Shown: positions 42,919 through 51,332, counted from the first letter of the stretch. The stretch is DNA of 51,332 nucleotides from Bacteroidales bacterium (GCA_017530105.1 JAFXMW010000103.1:1-51332); one strand, 5' to 3'. Numbers and translations: made by a program. Notes: generated from the sequence alone by a model not told the origin.

Positions 42919-44127
42919 TTATTCGTTGTTAAGGTTGACGGCAATGAGGTCGGCAAGGAATTTCATGTCTTCCAGCTGGTTCTCTTTCATGGCCGATTTA
43001 AGTGAGATGTCCTCTCCCAGGATGGTGATGTTCTTCATCTCCTCGAGCAGGGTGCGCATCTGTTTGCCGCTTTGGGCTGCCCAGGTGCCGTTCTCGATGA
43101 CGGCCACGGTGCGGTTCTGCCAGGCATGGGCTTTGAGGTCGTGGAGGAGGTCTTCGATGGGTGTGAAGATGCCGGCGTTGTAGGTGGAGCAGGCGAGGAC
43201 GAGGTGGCTGTAGCGGAAGCACTCGCTCACCAGTTGGCTGACATGGGTGTGGGAGGCGTCGTACATGGCTATGCCTTTAATGCCGTGTTCGGCCAGCAGG
43301 GAGGCCATCTTTTCGGCTGCGGCTGCGGTATGGCCGTAGATGCTGCCGTAGATGATTAGCACTCCACGCTCTTCGGGCTTGTAGCTGCTCCAGGTGACGT
43401 GTTTGTCGATGTAGTAGCCCAAGTCTTTCCGCCATATTGGGCCGTGCAGCGGGCAAATCATCTCGATGTCGAGAGCCGAGGCTTTCTTCAACAGATTTTG
43501 CACCTGCATACCATACTTGCCCACAATGTTGATGTAGTAGCGGCGGGCATCGTCCAGCCAGTCGCGGTCGAAGTTTACTTCGTCGGCAAAGATGTTGCCG
43601 TTCAGGGCACCGAAAGTGCCGAAGGCATCGGCCGAGAAGAGTACTTTGTCGGTGGTGTCGTAGGTGACCATGGCTTCGGGCCAGTGTACCATGGGAGCCA
43701 TGACAAAGGTGAGGGTGTGGCGGCCGGTGCACAGGGTGGCTCCTTCGGCAACGGTTTGCAGGCGGTTGTCGATGTCAAGGTTGAAGAACTGCCGTATCAT
43801 GTTCGCTGCTTTGGCATTGGTGACGATGGTCACTTCGGGGTAGCGCAGCAGCAGGTCTTCTATCAGGGCGCAGTGGTCGGGTTCCATGTGGTTCACCACA
43901 AGGTAGTCGAGTTTCCGGCCATTCAGCACGGCGGCTACATTCTCGAAAAACTGCGCTCCCACGGCGGCATCGGCAGTGTCCAAAAGCACGGTTTTCTCGT
44001 CCAGCAGGACATAACTGTTATACGATACACCACGGGGGATGGGGTAGATGTTTTCAAACAATGCGAGCTTTCTGTCGCTTGCGCCTACATAGTGGAGGTC
44101 TTTGTTTATCTGTCGTGAATTTTGCAT
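42919..44127 (-). CDS. fprA: Flavodiiron protein FprA (oxygen reductase)
   Basis: A 402-residue enzyme. The metallo-beta-lactamase-like domain has all diiron ligands: His80, Glu82, Asp84 and His85 in VVNHMEPDHC, His148 (HWPE), Asp167 (SADAFG) and His228 (PLHGP). A flavodoxin domain follows from about residue 255 (VLIIYGSIYGHT, LACSTYNAGIF). It reduces oxygen to water, and may reduce NO, with electrons from the rubredoxin fusion encoded next. First gene of the operon fprA-hrb-ftn. Confidence 0.96.
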   Translation of the reverse strand: MQNSRQINKDLHYVGASDRKLALFENIYPIPRGVSYNSYVLLDEKTVLLDTADAAVGAQFFENVAAVLNGRKLDYLVVNHMEPDHCALIEDLLLRYPEVTIVTNAKAANMIRQFFNLDIDNRLQTVAEGATLCTGRHTLTFVMAPMVHWPEAMVTYDTTDKVLFSADAFGTFGALNGNIFADEVNFDRDWLDDARRYYINIVGKYGMQVQNLLKKASALDIEMICPLHGPIWRKDLGYYIDKHVTWSSYKPEERGVLIIYGSIYGHTAAAAEKMASLLAEHGIKGIAMYDASHTHVSQLVSECFRYSHLVLACSTYNAGIFTPIEDLLHDLKAHAWQNRTVAVIENGTWAAQSGKQMRTLLEEMKNITILGEDISLKSAMKENQLEDMKFLADLIAVNLNNE

Positions 44128-44150
44128 GTTTTTAAGGTAATTGAGAATTG

Positions 44151-44158
44151 CAAAAATA
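44151..44158 (-). promoter_or_regulatory. -7 promoter box for the FprA-Hrb-ferritin operon
   Basis: On the minus strand this reads TATTTTTG followed by C. It ends 23 bases upstream of the FprA ATG. Confidence 0.65.
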
Positions 44159-44230
44159 CATTTTTTTTCACATATAGAATGTTTTTTTCACAAAAAAGTT
44201 TATTTTGCCTGCCAAGTCGTTTTTTTTATG

Positions 44231-44238
44231 TATTTTTG
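44231..44238 (+). promoter_or_regulatory. -7 promoter box for lpxK
   Basis: TATTTTTG followed by CATCG, the same TTTGCATC context as other boxes here. It lies 43 bases before the ATG at 44282 and is divergent from the FprA promoter. Confidence 0.6.
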
Positions 44239-44281
44239 CATCGTGTTATTATTTGTCATTCATTATTAAGTTTTGTTCGTT

Positions 44282-45379
44282 ATGTCGTTCCGTAAGACAA
44301 TTTCTTGGTATCTTTTCCCCCTGACAATGTGGTATGCTGTGGGGGTCTGGTTTCGCAATTTGATGTTCGCGATAGGTGTCAAAAAGCAGGTGGCTCCGCC
44401 GGTCACTACCATTGGTGTGGGCAATTTGTGTGCCGGAGGGGCTGGCAAAACACCCCATGTGGAGTATCTGTTGCAGCTTTTGTCCGGACAATATGAGACT
44501 GCCTTGCTTAGCCGGGGCTACCGCCGCAAGACCCGGGGCTTTATACTCGACGATGGCAGCCACAGTGCCTCTCGGTTGGGCGACGAACCCGCCATGTTGT
44601 CCGTCAAGTTCCCCAAGATAACGGTTGCCGTGTGCGAAAGACGTGTTGCGGGAGTGCTGCAGTTGTTGCAACGCGAGGTGCCGCCACAGCTTATTGTGAT
44701 GGATGATGTTTTCCAGCACCGGCAGATAAAGCCTACGGTCAACATCCTGCTTACCGAATACGATAACCCCTATTTCAAGGACTACATCATGCCTTTCGGC
44801 GACCTGCGGGAGTTCCGTTCTGCGTGCCGTCGGGCTAACATGGTGGTCATCACCAAGGCTCCGCGGCAGATTAATCCTGTCGACAGGCACAATTACATCT
44901 CACGGCTGAAACTCCGTCCTCACCAGAAGGTCTTTTTCAGCCAAATTGACTATTGCCACCCCTTGCCGTTGATGGGCACGGCTGAACTGCCTTTGGACAC
45001 TATTGACAGTGCTTTGGTGGTGACGGGCATCGCCCACCCCGAACCCATGGTTCAATACGTCTCCGGCTTATGCTCTGTCTCTGCTTTGCGCTATGCCGAC
45101 CATCACCGTTTCACCACTGGCGACCTCAAGGCCATCCGCAAGGCTTTTGAACAACTCAAGGGCTCGCGCAAGATTATCCTCACCACTGAGAAGGATGCCG
45201 TCCGTCTCCGCGAGTTGGCAGGCTCCGAACTCATGGTTGGCCTTCCCATCTATTATCTTCCCATCAAAGTGAGTTTCAGTCAAACTACCGACCATAATTT
45301 CGACCACGAGATAGAAGCCATTGTCCACGAGAATGTCTCCTTCCTCGACAGGATGAAAAAGACCAAATTCAATTTCTAA
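44282..45379 (+). CDS. lpxK: Tetraacyldisaccharide 4'-kinase
   Basis: A 365-residue membrane-associated kinase that phosphorylates the 4' position of the lipid A precursor. The N-terminal helix (WYLFPLTMWYAVGVWFRN) is the membrane anchor. The P-loop reads GVGNLCAGGAGKTPHVEYL with Lys56. Further motifs are LLSRGYRRKTRGFIL, GDEPAMLS, DDVFQHRQIKP and LTTEKDAVRL. The ATG at 44282 is preferred over a TTG nine bases upstream because it fits the family N-terminus. Confirms an LPS-bearing outer membrane. It starts a same-strand run into cutC. Confidence 0.95.
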   Translation: MSFRKTISWYLFPLTMWYAVGVWFRNLMFAIGVKKQVAPPVTTIGVGNLCAGGAGKTPHVEYLLQLLSGQYETALLSRGYRRKTRGFILDDGSHSASRLGDEPAMLSVKFPKITVAVCERRVAGVLQLLQREVPPQLIVMDDVFQHRQIKPTVNILLTEYDNPYFKDYIMPFGDLREFRSACRRANMVVITKAPRQINPVDRHNYISRLKLRPHQKVFFSQIDYCHPLPLMGTAELPLDTIDSALVVTGIAHPEPMVQYVSGLCSVSALRYADHHRFTTGDLKAIRKAFEQLKGSRKIILTTEKDAVRLRELAGSELMVGLPIYYLPIKVSFSQTTDHNFDHEIEAIVHENVSFLDRMKKTKFNF

Positions 45380-45392
45380 ATACCCACATGCA

Positions 45393-46073
45393 ATGATAGT
45401 AGAGATATGTGCCAATTCCCGCCAGTCGGCTGAGAATGCCCTAAAAGGAGGTGCCTCGCGCATTGAATTGTGCCGGAAACTCGAGGTTGGGGGATTGACA
45501 CCCCTCGTCGAAGACATCGACTATTGTGTACGCCAGCTAAAGCTCCGCACTCATGTGCTGGTGCGTCCCCGCGACGGGGACTTTTGCTATTCGCCGACAG
45601 AATACGAAACCATCTGTGGCGAAGTGGAGCAATGTCGCCGGCTGGGTGCCCATGCCGTCGTGGTGGGTTTCCTCACCCCAGAGGGACGAATAGACAAGGA
45701 ACTTACACGCCGTATTGTTCAACTTGCCGCGCCCATGCAGGTTACTTTCCACCGTGCTTTTGACGAAATCAAACAAGACCCCGTCGAAGCCCTCGAAGAG
45801 GTCATTTCCACCGGATGCCACCGCATCCTCACCTCGGGTTGCCAACCCTCTGCCGAGCTGGGCATCCCCACCTTGCGCACTCTTGTCCGGCAGGCGGCAG
45901 GGCGTATCACCATTCTTGCCGGTGCCGGTGTCACCCCCGGCAATGCAGCGCGCATCGTCCGCGAGACAGGTGTCACCGAAATCCACGGTTCCTGCAAGAC
46001 CACCCTGCCCGATGGCACCATACAAACCGACCCCGAAACAGTAATACAACTAATAAAAACAACAACCCTATGA
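45393..46073 (+). CDS. cutC: CutC family protein
   Basis: A 226-residue TIM-barrel protein with the family segments EICANSRQSAENALKGGASRIELC, GGLTPLV, HVLVRPRDGDFCYS, VVVGFLTPEGRID, VTFHRAFDEI and ILTSGCQPSA. The family is named for copper homeostasis, but its biochemical role is disputed. It lies 13 bases after lpxK and overlaps the next gene (ATGA), so three genes are likely on one transcript. Confidence 0.94.
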   Translation: MIVEICANSRQSAENALKGGASRIELCRKLEVGGLTPLVEDIDYCVRQLKLRTHVLVRPRDGDFCYSPTEYETICGEVEQCRRLGAHAVVVGFLTPEGRIDKELTRRIVQLAAPMQVTFHRAFDEIKQDPVEALEEVISTGCHRILTSGCQPSAELGIPTLRTLVRQAAGRITILAGAGVTPGNAARIVRETGVTEIHGSCKTTLPDGTIQTDPETVIQLIKTTTL

Positions 46074-48739
46074 AAACAAGACCGCTATCCATTCTTTTAA
46101 TGCTATTAATTCTATCCCTCTCCTCCTGCCACCGCAATCCCCATTTCCTCACCGACCGCACCTACCGCCAGCAGGTGGAACAGGACTACGAGACCCGTCT
46201 TTCTCAATTCTCAGCCCTCGATTCTCAATTGCAGTTAGACACTCTCAGTCGTGCCGAGCGCGAGGCCATGCAATTCCTCTACGCCTACATGCCCTACAGC
46301 GACCTCGCCGACTACACCCCGGCCTTCTACCTCAATCAAGTGCGCTATGCCTTTACCGCCCGCGAACAAATGCCTTGGGGCAAAGCCGTCCCCGAAGACA
46401 TTTTCCGCCACTTTGTGCTGGTCTACCGCGTCAATAATGAAAACCTCGATACTGCCCGCATGGTCTTTTACCGCGAACTGAAAGACCGCGTCAAAGACCT
46501 CACTATGGAGCAGGCCGCCCTCGAGGTCAACCATTGGTGCCACGAGCATGTGGCCTACCGTGCCGCCGACAGCCGTACCAGTGCCCCCTTGGCCACCATG
46601 CGCACCTCCCTCGGCCGTTGCGGAGAGGAGAGCACCTTTGCCGTCACCGCACTCCGCTCCGTGGGCATCCCTGCCCGCCAGTGCTATACACCCCGCTGGG
46701 CGCACTGCGACGACAACCACGCCTGGGTCGAAGTCTGGATAGCCAACCCCGACGGCAAGGGCGGCGAATGGAAGTTCCTTGGTGCTTGCGAGCCGGACCC
46801 CGAGCTCAACATGGGCTGGTTCTCCGTTCCCTCCACACGCTGTCTGATGGTTCACTCCAAAGCCTTTGGCCGTTATCATGGCGACGAAGAGGTGGTCAAG
46901 CAGACCGCCCTCTACAGCGAGCTGAACCTCCTCAGCCACTATGCCCCCACACGCCGTGTCACCGTCACCGTCACCGACCCTCAGGGCAAGCCTCTCCCTG
47001 ATGCCACCATCAAATTCAAGATGTACAACTACGCCGAGTACTACACCCTGGCCACCTACCAGGCCGATGCCAAAGGGCAGGCCTCCCTCACCACCGGCCT
47101 TGGCGACATCCTTGTCTGGGTCACCGACGGCACCCGCTACACCTTCAGCAAACTCGATGTAAGACAAGACAGCGCCATAACACTAACCCTCTCCGACAAG
47201 TCTGACCCGTCCGACATCCTCTTAGAAATAGTCCCCCCAGCACCCGGCAAAGCCAAAGTAGAAGCCACCCCCGAGAAGGCTGCTGCCAACGCCCGTCGCC
47301 TCGCCTACGAAGACTCCCTGCGCAACGCCTACACCGCCACCTTCCCCACCAAGGACAACTTCAAGAGCTATCTCCCCAAGAACTGGCTCTGGAACCAGAA
47401 ACTGTTCTCCGATGCCCAAGTGTGGGAAATCATCCAAAAGTCCGAAGGCAACTATGCCGAGATATACAAATACTTTGAGCACTGGCCTGGCCAGTACCGC
47501 TCAGGCGAACACATCTACGACTATCTTAAGTCCTATTCCGACAAAGACCTGCGCGACATCACCGCCGATGTGCTCCAAGCCCACGAAACAGAATTCGACT
47601 GGCTGGACCACGCCAAAGGAACCTGCACCAACCGTCCCTATACCTATGAGGTCTATAAGAAAGGCATCCTCCCCGCAAGAATCAGCAACGAGCTGGTGCG
47701 CCCCTACCGCAAGGAACTCTCCTCCTTCAAGGGCATGACATCCGACCAAATCCATCAGTGGATCCTCGACAGCATCGCCGTCGACGACACGGGCAACTAC
47801 TACAACTGTCCCGTCTCGCCAGTGGGAGTCTACCGCCTGCGCCATGCCGACCCCCACAGTCGCGACATCTTCTTCGTGGCCGCCTGCCGTGCTGCCGAAA
47901 TACCCGCCTACCTCGACAACGCCACCAATACCATCTACGTCTGGGACGGCACCGCCTGGCAAAAGACCGACCTCAACCACAAATCAGAAACCGACAATTC
48001 TCAATTCTCAATTCTCAATTCCCAATTAACCCTAACCTACCGCGGCAAAGAACCCGCCAAACCCATCTACTACCCCCACTTCACCCTCCAAAAGCTTGAG
48101 AACGGCGACTTCCGCACCTTCGACTTCGAGGACGACCCACGCATGGCCTCTTTCCCCGCCACCATCTCCCTTGAGCCCGGCACCTATTGCCTCTCCACCG
48201 GCAACCGCTACCCCGACGGCACCGTCCGCAGCCGCATGGAATTCTTCCAAGTCAAAGCCGGTGAACGGCTCACCAAAGAGATTATCCTCCTTCCGCTTGT
48301 ACCCCAAACAGCCAACCTTGGCGAACTGCCCAAGTTGCCCGAAGGCTTTGAACTCATCGACGGGGTTCCCCTCGCCGACTATGCAGGCAATACAGGGTGT
48401 ATCCTTGCCTTTCTCGGCCCCCATCGCGAGCCAGCCAAGCACCTCGTCAAAGAGATGCTTGAACACAGCACCGCTTTCCGCCAGTGGGGAGGCATGACCT
48501 TTGCTGTCACCACCGACCCCGCCAACCGCGAACTCAACCGGCTCCCCAACACCGATGTCACCGGCATCGCCTCCGGTGTGCAGGACCCCGCCGAGAAGGT
48601 TCTTGCCCAAGCCCTCAAACTCGACAAATATGAATACCCCCTTGTGGCCGTGGTGGACCGCCGCGGCCGCATCCTCTTCCACAGCAACGGCTACAGCATT
48701 GGCCTCGCCGAGCAACTTCTTAAACATTGCAAACAATAA
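46070..48739 (+). CDS. Lipoprotein with transglutaminase-like and thioredoxin-fold domains
   Basis: An 889-residue protein. The ATG at 46070 is chosen because it gives a lipoprotein signal (LILSLSSC); the open frame upstream to 45815 overlaps cutC and is not secreted. The transglutaminase-like core has Cys184 (LGRCGEESTF), His217 (DDNHAWVEVW) and Asp243 (CEPDPELN), the usual Cys-His-Asp order. A carboxypeptidase-regulatory-like beta domain follows (about 300-375), then a second, degenerate transglutaminase-like region near 575-640, and a C-terminal thioredoxin-like fold (LVAVVDRRGRILFHSNGY) without a CxxC. It probably acts as a peptidase or cross-linker at the envelope. The reading frame contains two Asn/Gln/Ser-rich stretches from AATTCTC repeats. 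Confidence 0.85.
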   Translation: MKTRPLSILLMLLILSLSSCHRNPHFLTDRTYRQQVEQDYETRLSQFSALDSQLQLDTLSRAEREAMQFLYAYMPYSDLADYTPAFYLNQVRYAFTAREQMPWGKAVPEDIFRHFVLVYRVNNENLDTARMVFYRELKDRVKDLTMEQAALEVNHWCHEHVAYRAADSRTSAPLATMRTSLGRCGEESTFAVTALRSVGIPARQCYTPRWAHCDDNHAWVEVWIANPDGKGGEWKFLGACEPDPELNMGWFSVPSTRCLMVHSKAFGRYHGDEEVVKQTALYSELNLLSHYAPTRRVTVTVTDPQGKPLPDATIKFKMYNYAEYYTLATYQADAKGQASLTTGLGDILVWVTDGTRYTFSKLDVRQDSAITLTLSDKSDPSDILLEIVPPAPGKAKVEATPEKAAANARRLAYEDSLRNAYTATFPTKDNFKSYLPKNWLWNQKLFSDAQVWEIIQKSEGNYAEIYKYFEHWPGQYRSGEHIYDYLKSYSDKDLRDITADVLQAHETEFDWLDHAKGTCTNRPYTYEVYKKGILPARISNELVRPYRKELSSFKGMTSDQIHQWILDSIAVDDTGNYYNCPVSPVGVYRLRHADPHSRDIFFVAACRAAEIPAYLDNATNTIYVWDGTAWQKTDLNHKSETDNSQFSILNSQLTLTYRGKEPAKPIYYPHFTLQKLENGDFRTFDFEDDPRMASFPATISLEPGTYCLSTGNRYPDGTVRSRMEFFQVKAGERLTKEIILLPLVPQTANLGELPKLPEGFELIDGVPLADYAGNTGCILAFLGPHREPAKHLVKEMLEHSTAFRQWGGMTFAVTTDPANRELNRLPNTDVTGIASGVQDPAEKVLAQALKLDKYEYPLVAVVDRRGRILFHSNGYSIGLAEQLLKHCKQ
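46199..46234. repeat. Degenerate AATTCTC repeat inside the transglutaminase-like gene
   Basis: Two TTCTCAATT-type units separated by a related stretch encode LSQFSALDSQLQL, similar to the second repeat in the same gene. Confidence 0.55.
47996..48027. repeat. Heptanucleotide tandem repeat AATTCTC inside the coding sequence
   Basis: Three perfect copies of AATTCTC, a fourth reading AATTCCC and a final AATT. The unit length is not a multiple of three, so gain or loss of one copy would shift the frame. It encodes NSQFSILNSQL. Confidence 0.85.
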
Positions 48740-48792
48740 AACTATCCCCATCCATGGAATCCAATATTATAACCAATAAAAAACACTACACA

Positions 48793-51069
48793 ATGAAAAA
48801 GAAAACAATTCTTTTTGCCCTCGGCCTCTTGCTCCTGGGCAGCCTCAAGGCGCAGACCTCCATGCCGGTACCCCACGGCAGTTTCGAACAGTGGACCTCC
48901 CATCCGGCTTACAGCCTTTCCTTTTTCGGCATGAGTTTCCCTATCCACGACAGCTGTCCCTATCCCACCGGATGGAACTACCTCTCCTATCCGGTCAACG
49001 AGACCGTCCCCGTTCTAAACCTCAACATCAATACTAACTTACCCTTGATGAAGATAAGCCGCGAGACAGGTTCCGTACCCGACAGCAACTCGGCTGCCAA
49101 ACTGCAGACTTTCATGCTCGAGGATCTAATCTTTGATAACATTTACAGCCTTGTGGAGTCCCAACTCGACTCCATGCTCACCCAGACTGTTTTCCCCTCA
49201 GTACTCTCCACCGGTGCCGTCGACCTCGAAACCTTCATACCCATAGTGAGCAACCTCCTTTCCAACATGGACAGTGTCGAGGACATTCTGGCATCGCTGG
49301 CCACAATGGATGTCAACGAACTCATCTCCGGGGGCATCGCCCTCAACGGTTTTGAACCTTCAAGACTGACGGGTAGCTATAAATACCACTCCGCCGTCAG
49401 CGGCGACAATGGTGCAGTCATCCTCCTCGGCACCCACTACAACCCCGTCACCCAGCAGCGCGACGTGGTGGGCGGTGGCGCCAACACCTCCCTCACCGAC
49501 ATCGCCAACTACTCCCCCTTCACCGTCGATTACCTCTCCCTCCACTCGCTCGACTCCTCCTTCCCCGAGCAGGCTCCCGACTCCCTCATTGTCATCCTCC
49601 TCTCCTCCGCCAGCGAAAACATGCAACAGGGTTCATACCTCTGTGTCGACAACCTCCTGTTGTGGCACGACACCATACCGGTTGTCCCTCCCGACACCTG
49701 TGCCGCCATTGCCGGGCTGACGGCTGCCCCAGCCACCCACGAAACTACCCTCAATTGGAGCACCACCGCCGTGGTCAACGGCTATGAATTGGAATACGGC
49801 CTTGCCGGTTTCTCCTTGGGCAGCGGCACCCGTCTTACCCTCACCAACAACACCGCCACCCTTACAGGCCTTGCCGCCAACACCCTTTACAGTGTCTTCC
49901 TTCGCACCCTCTGCTCCGACAGCATCTATGGCGAATGGACTTCCCTCCAGTTCCTCACAAACCCCGACACCTGTGCCTCCATCACCGGTCTGACGGCAAC
50001 CCCCGACATCCACGAGGCGGTGATTGAATGGAGCACCACCGGCACTGTGAGCGGCTACGAGCTGGAATACGGTCTGGCAGGCTTCTCCCAAGGCAGTGGC
50101 ACCTCAGTGTTTCTCTCAGCCAACACTGTCACCCTCATCGGTCTGATAGCCAATACCCACTACGACCTATATCTCCGCACCCGCTGCTCCGACAGCATCT
50201 ACGGCAACTGGGTTCCCCTCCAGTTCCGCACACTCCCCGACACCTGCGCCACGGTGCTTGACTTAGTAATTGTTGCCACCCCGGACATCCCCACATATTA
50301 TTCCCTGCAATGGTCGAGCAGCTCAGAACCCCAATCATGGGAAGTGGAGTACGGTCTACATGGCTTTGCCCTCGGCACAGGTACAGTGTTGCAGGTGAAC
50401 AACCATAACCATTATCTGTTTATCTCTGCCCTCGACCTCGACAACAACACCGACTACGACTTCTATCTCCGCTCTGTGTGCGACGGCAGCATCTATGGGG
50501 AATGGGACTCCGTACTTTTCCACAGTCCCTGTGGCAGGGTTGATCATGGATTCGTGCACGACAATAACCTCTCCTTTACCCCTGACAGTCTCGTCAACGG
50601 ATACCGTGTCTCATGGGGTGACCGCGATGGTATCAGTGAGTGGGAAGTGAGGTTCGGGAACGATACCCTTGGCTACCAAACAGCTATAGTCAGCCAACCC
50701 AACATCGACTTGCCTCCGCTCATGCCCAACACCCGTTACACCGTATTGGTGGCTTCCCGTTGCGGTGAGGATGCCTATGGCGAATGGTACCCGGTGGTTT
50801 TCACCACCATCGAATTACCCGTGGGCATAGACCAAGCGGAAACCCTTGCTCTCACTGTCACTCCCAACCCCGCACACGGTAGCTGCACCGTGACTCTCCC
50901 CTGTGGCGAACCCACCGAACTGAAACTCTTCAGCCTCGACGGCCGTCTGCTGCAGACCGTTTTTGCCGAAGGAACGTCAGCCACGCTGCTCCTTCCCTCG
51001 TCAGGTGTGTTCCTGCTGCAGGCCACCACTCCGTCAGGCATTGCCACCCGCAAGATTGTCAACAAATAG
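48793..51069 (+). CDS. Secreted FN3-repeat protein with T9SS sorting domain
   Basis: A 758-residue protein; the ATG at 48793 gives the signal peptide MKKKTILFALGLLLLGSLKA, and upstream in-frame starts would hide it. Residues about 24-290 resemble the PCMD-type putative carbohydrate-binding jelly roll (HGSFEQWTS, PTGWNYLSYP, GSYKYHS, YLCVDNLLLWHD), a tentative match. Four fibronectin-III-like units follow (about 300-670), repeating ELEYGLAGF and LYLRT. The C-terminal T9SS tail is VTPNPAHGSCTVTLP, LFSLDGRLLQTV and TRKIVNK. Likely a cell-surface glycan or host-binding protein. It follows the transglutaminase-like lipoprotein by 53 bases on the same strand. Confidence 0.9.
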   Translation: MKKKTILFALGLLLLGSLKAQTSMPVPHGSFEQWTSHPAYSLSFFGMSFPIHDSCPYPTGWNYLSYPVNETVPVLNLNINTNLPLMKISRETGSVPDSNSAAKLQTFMLEDLIFDNIYSLVESQLDSMLTQTVFPSVLSTGAVDLETFIPIVSNLLSNMDSVEDILASLATMDVNELISGGIALNGFEPSRLTGSYKYHSAVSGDNGAVILLGTHYNPVTQQRDVVGGGANTSLTDIANYSPFTVDYLSLHSLDSSFPEQAPDSLIVILLSSASENMQQGSYLCVDNLLLWHDTIPVVPPDTCAAIAGLTAAPATHETTLNWSTTAVVNGYELEYGLAGFSLGSGTRLTLTNNTATLTGLAANTLYSVFLRTLCSDSIYGEWTSLQFLTNPDTCASITGLTATPDIHEAVIEWSTTGTVSGYELEYGLAGFSQGSGTSVFLSANTVTLIGLIANTHYDLYLRTRCSDSIYGNWVPLQFRTLPDTCATVLDLVIVATPDIPTYYSLQWSSSSEPQSWEVEYGLHGFALGTGTVLQVNNHNHYLFISALDLDNNTDYDFYLRSVCDGSIYGEWDSVLFHSPCGRVDHGFVHDNNLSFTPDSLVNGYRVSWGDRDGISEWEVRFGNDTLGYQTAIVSQPNIDLPPLMPNTRYTVLVASRCGEDAYGEWYPVVFTTIELPVGIDQAETLALTVTPNPAHGSCTVTLPCGEPTELKLFSLDGRLLQTVFAEGTSATLLLPSSGVFLLQATTPSGIATRKIVNK

Positions 51070-51084
51070 AGACGAACAGTAGGT

Positions 51085-51187
51085 TCGCTCCTTCACCGTT
51101 TCTTATCCGTCAGTTCTCCCATATTTCTCCCATCCGGGATGGGAGAAATATGGGAGAAATATGGGAGAACTGGGGGTGAACGAGCGA
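51085..51187. repeat. 103-bp palindromic element with 11-bp units, copy 3
   Basis: Same length and ends (TCGCT, AGCGA) as copies 1 and 2, with CAGTT at +27, the three inner units ATGGGAGAAAT, ATGGGAGAAAT, ATGGGAGAACT and centre CCGGG. Its outer pairing is the best of the three, extending three bases beyond the element (GGT/ACC). It lies between convergent genes. Confidence 0.9.
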
Positions 51188-51218
51188 ACCATGGGTTGCC
51201 TGCACGGTTGTTATCGGG

Positions 51219-51332
51219 TTATCGTTTTATGGTCAGTTTCTGCGAGGAGGCACCTGCGGGGGTGCGGACAATGGCTATGTAGGTGCCTTCGGGCCAGCTG
51301 GAGGCGTCGATTGTGGCGGAGTGGCCTTGGCA
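51219..51332 (-). CDS. C-terminal end of a T9SS cargo protein (5' part outside window)
   Basis: On the minus strand a frame runs from the window edge to the TAA at 51219-51221, encoding 37 residues that include ATIDASSWPEGTYIAIVRT and end SQKLTIKR. This is the last part of a T9SS sorting domain, matching the tails of the other cargo genes. The protein itself lies to the right of the window. Confidence 0.75.
   Translation of the reverse strand, partial: CQGHSATIDASSWPEGTYIAIVRTPAGASSQKLTIKR

Noticed and set aside
43399-44118. Plus-strand frame (239 residues) opposite FprA
   Set aside because: FprA has all metal ligands and a full flavodoxin domain; the opposite frame is a codon-bias shadow.

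Overview
The window reads as a chromosomal segment of an uncultured, strictly anaerobic member of the Bacteroidota, most likely order Bacteroidales. Five things point there: several C-terminal type IX secretion (T9SS) sorting domains, Bacteroidota-type -7 boxes (TAnnTTTG) in front of many genes, the DUF4271-hemD-rnpA-yidD block, families largely confined to this phylum (DUF3078, DUF4159, gingipain-type C25 peptidase), and an oxygen-detoxification island typical of anaerobes. No rRNA, tRNA, CRISPR, insertion sequence or prophage was seen.

Layout. 1-5.1 kb: the tail of a VIT/vWA protein ending in a TonB C-terminal domain, a lipoprotein with a possible caspase-like dyad, an outer-membrane barrel candidate, a DUF5131 protein and a DUF3078 protein. 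5.4-9.2 kb: a DUF4159 protein and two overlapping secreted-protein genes, the second carrying one in-frame TGA. 9.3-15.9 kb: acetate kinase, a DUF1905 protein, then a compact set of PqqD-like protein, HPr-kinase-like protein, SipW-type signal peptidase fused to a VanZ-like domain, GT2 glycosyltransferase and DPP IV. 16.3-19.9 kb: a phospholipase-D-like/DEDDh nuclease pair and the conserved yidD-rnpA-hemD-DUF4271 block. 19.9-37.6 kb: a C25 (gingipain-family) protease divergent from two giant tandem cell-surface proteins (2160 and 2596 residues) built from FN3, CUB-like and jelly-roll modules, all with T9SS tails. 37.8-40.1 kb: HisS and a coiled-coil outer-membrane protein. 40.3-44.1 kb: reverse rubrerythrin, a RelB/YafQ-type toxin-antitoxin pair, ferritin, flavin reductase-rubredoxin fusion and flavodiiron protein. 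44.3-51.3 kb: LpxK, CutC, a transglutaminase-like lipoprotein, an FN3/T9SS protein and the end of one more T9SS cargo.

How the genes work together. Three themes recur: building and decorating the outer membrane (LpxK, T9SS cargo, barrels, lipoproteins, GT2), peptide turnover (C25 protease, DPP IV, transglutaminase-like protein) and surviving oxygen (FprA, Hrb fusion, ferritin, rubrerythrin). No T9SS machinery gene lies in the window, so the six cargo proteins depend on loci elsewhere.

The most unusual signal is non-coding. Three intergenic elements of exactly 103 bp (5279-5381, 29469-29571, 51085-51187) share a dyad built from 11-bp tandem units, with two units in one arm and three in the other. 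A diverged relative sits at 16100-16210, and an unrelated-sequence palindrome with the same 11-bp logic sits at 40193-40256. All lie at gene 3' ends. The best protein-level candidate for an undescribed system is the PqqD / HPr-kinase-like / signal peptidase-VanZ set.
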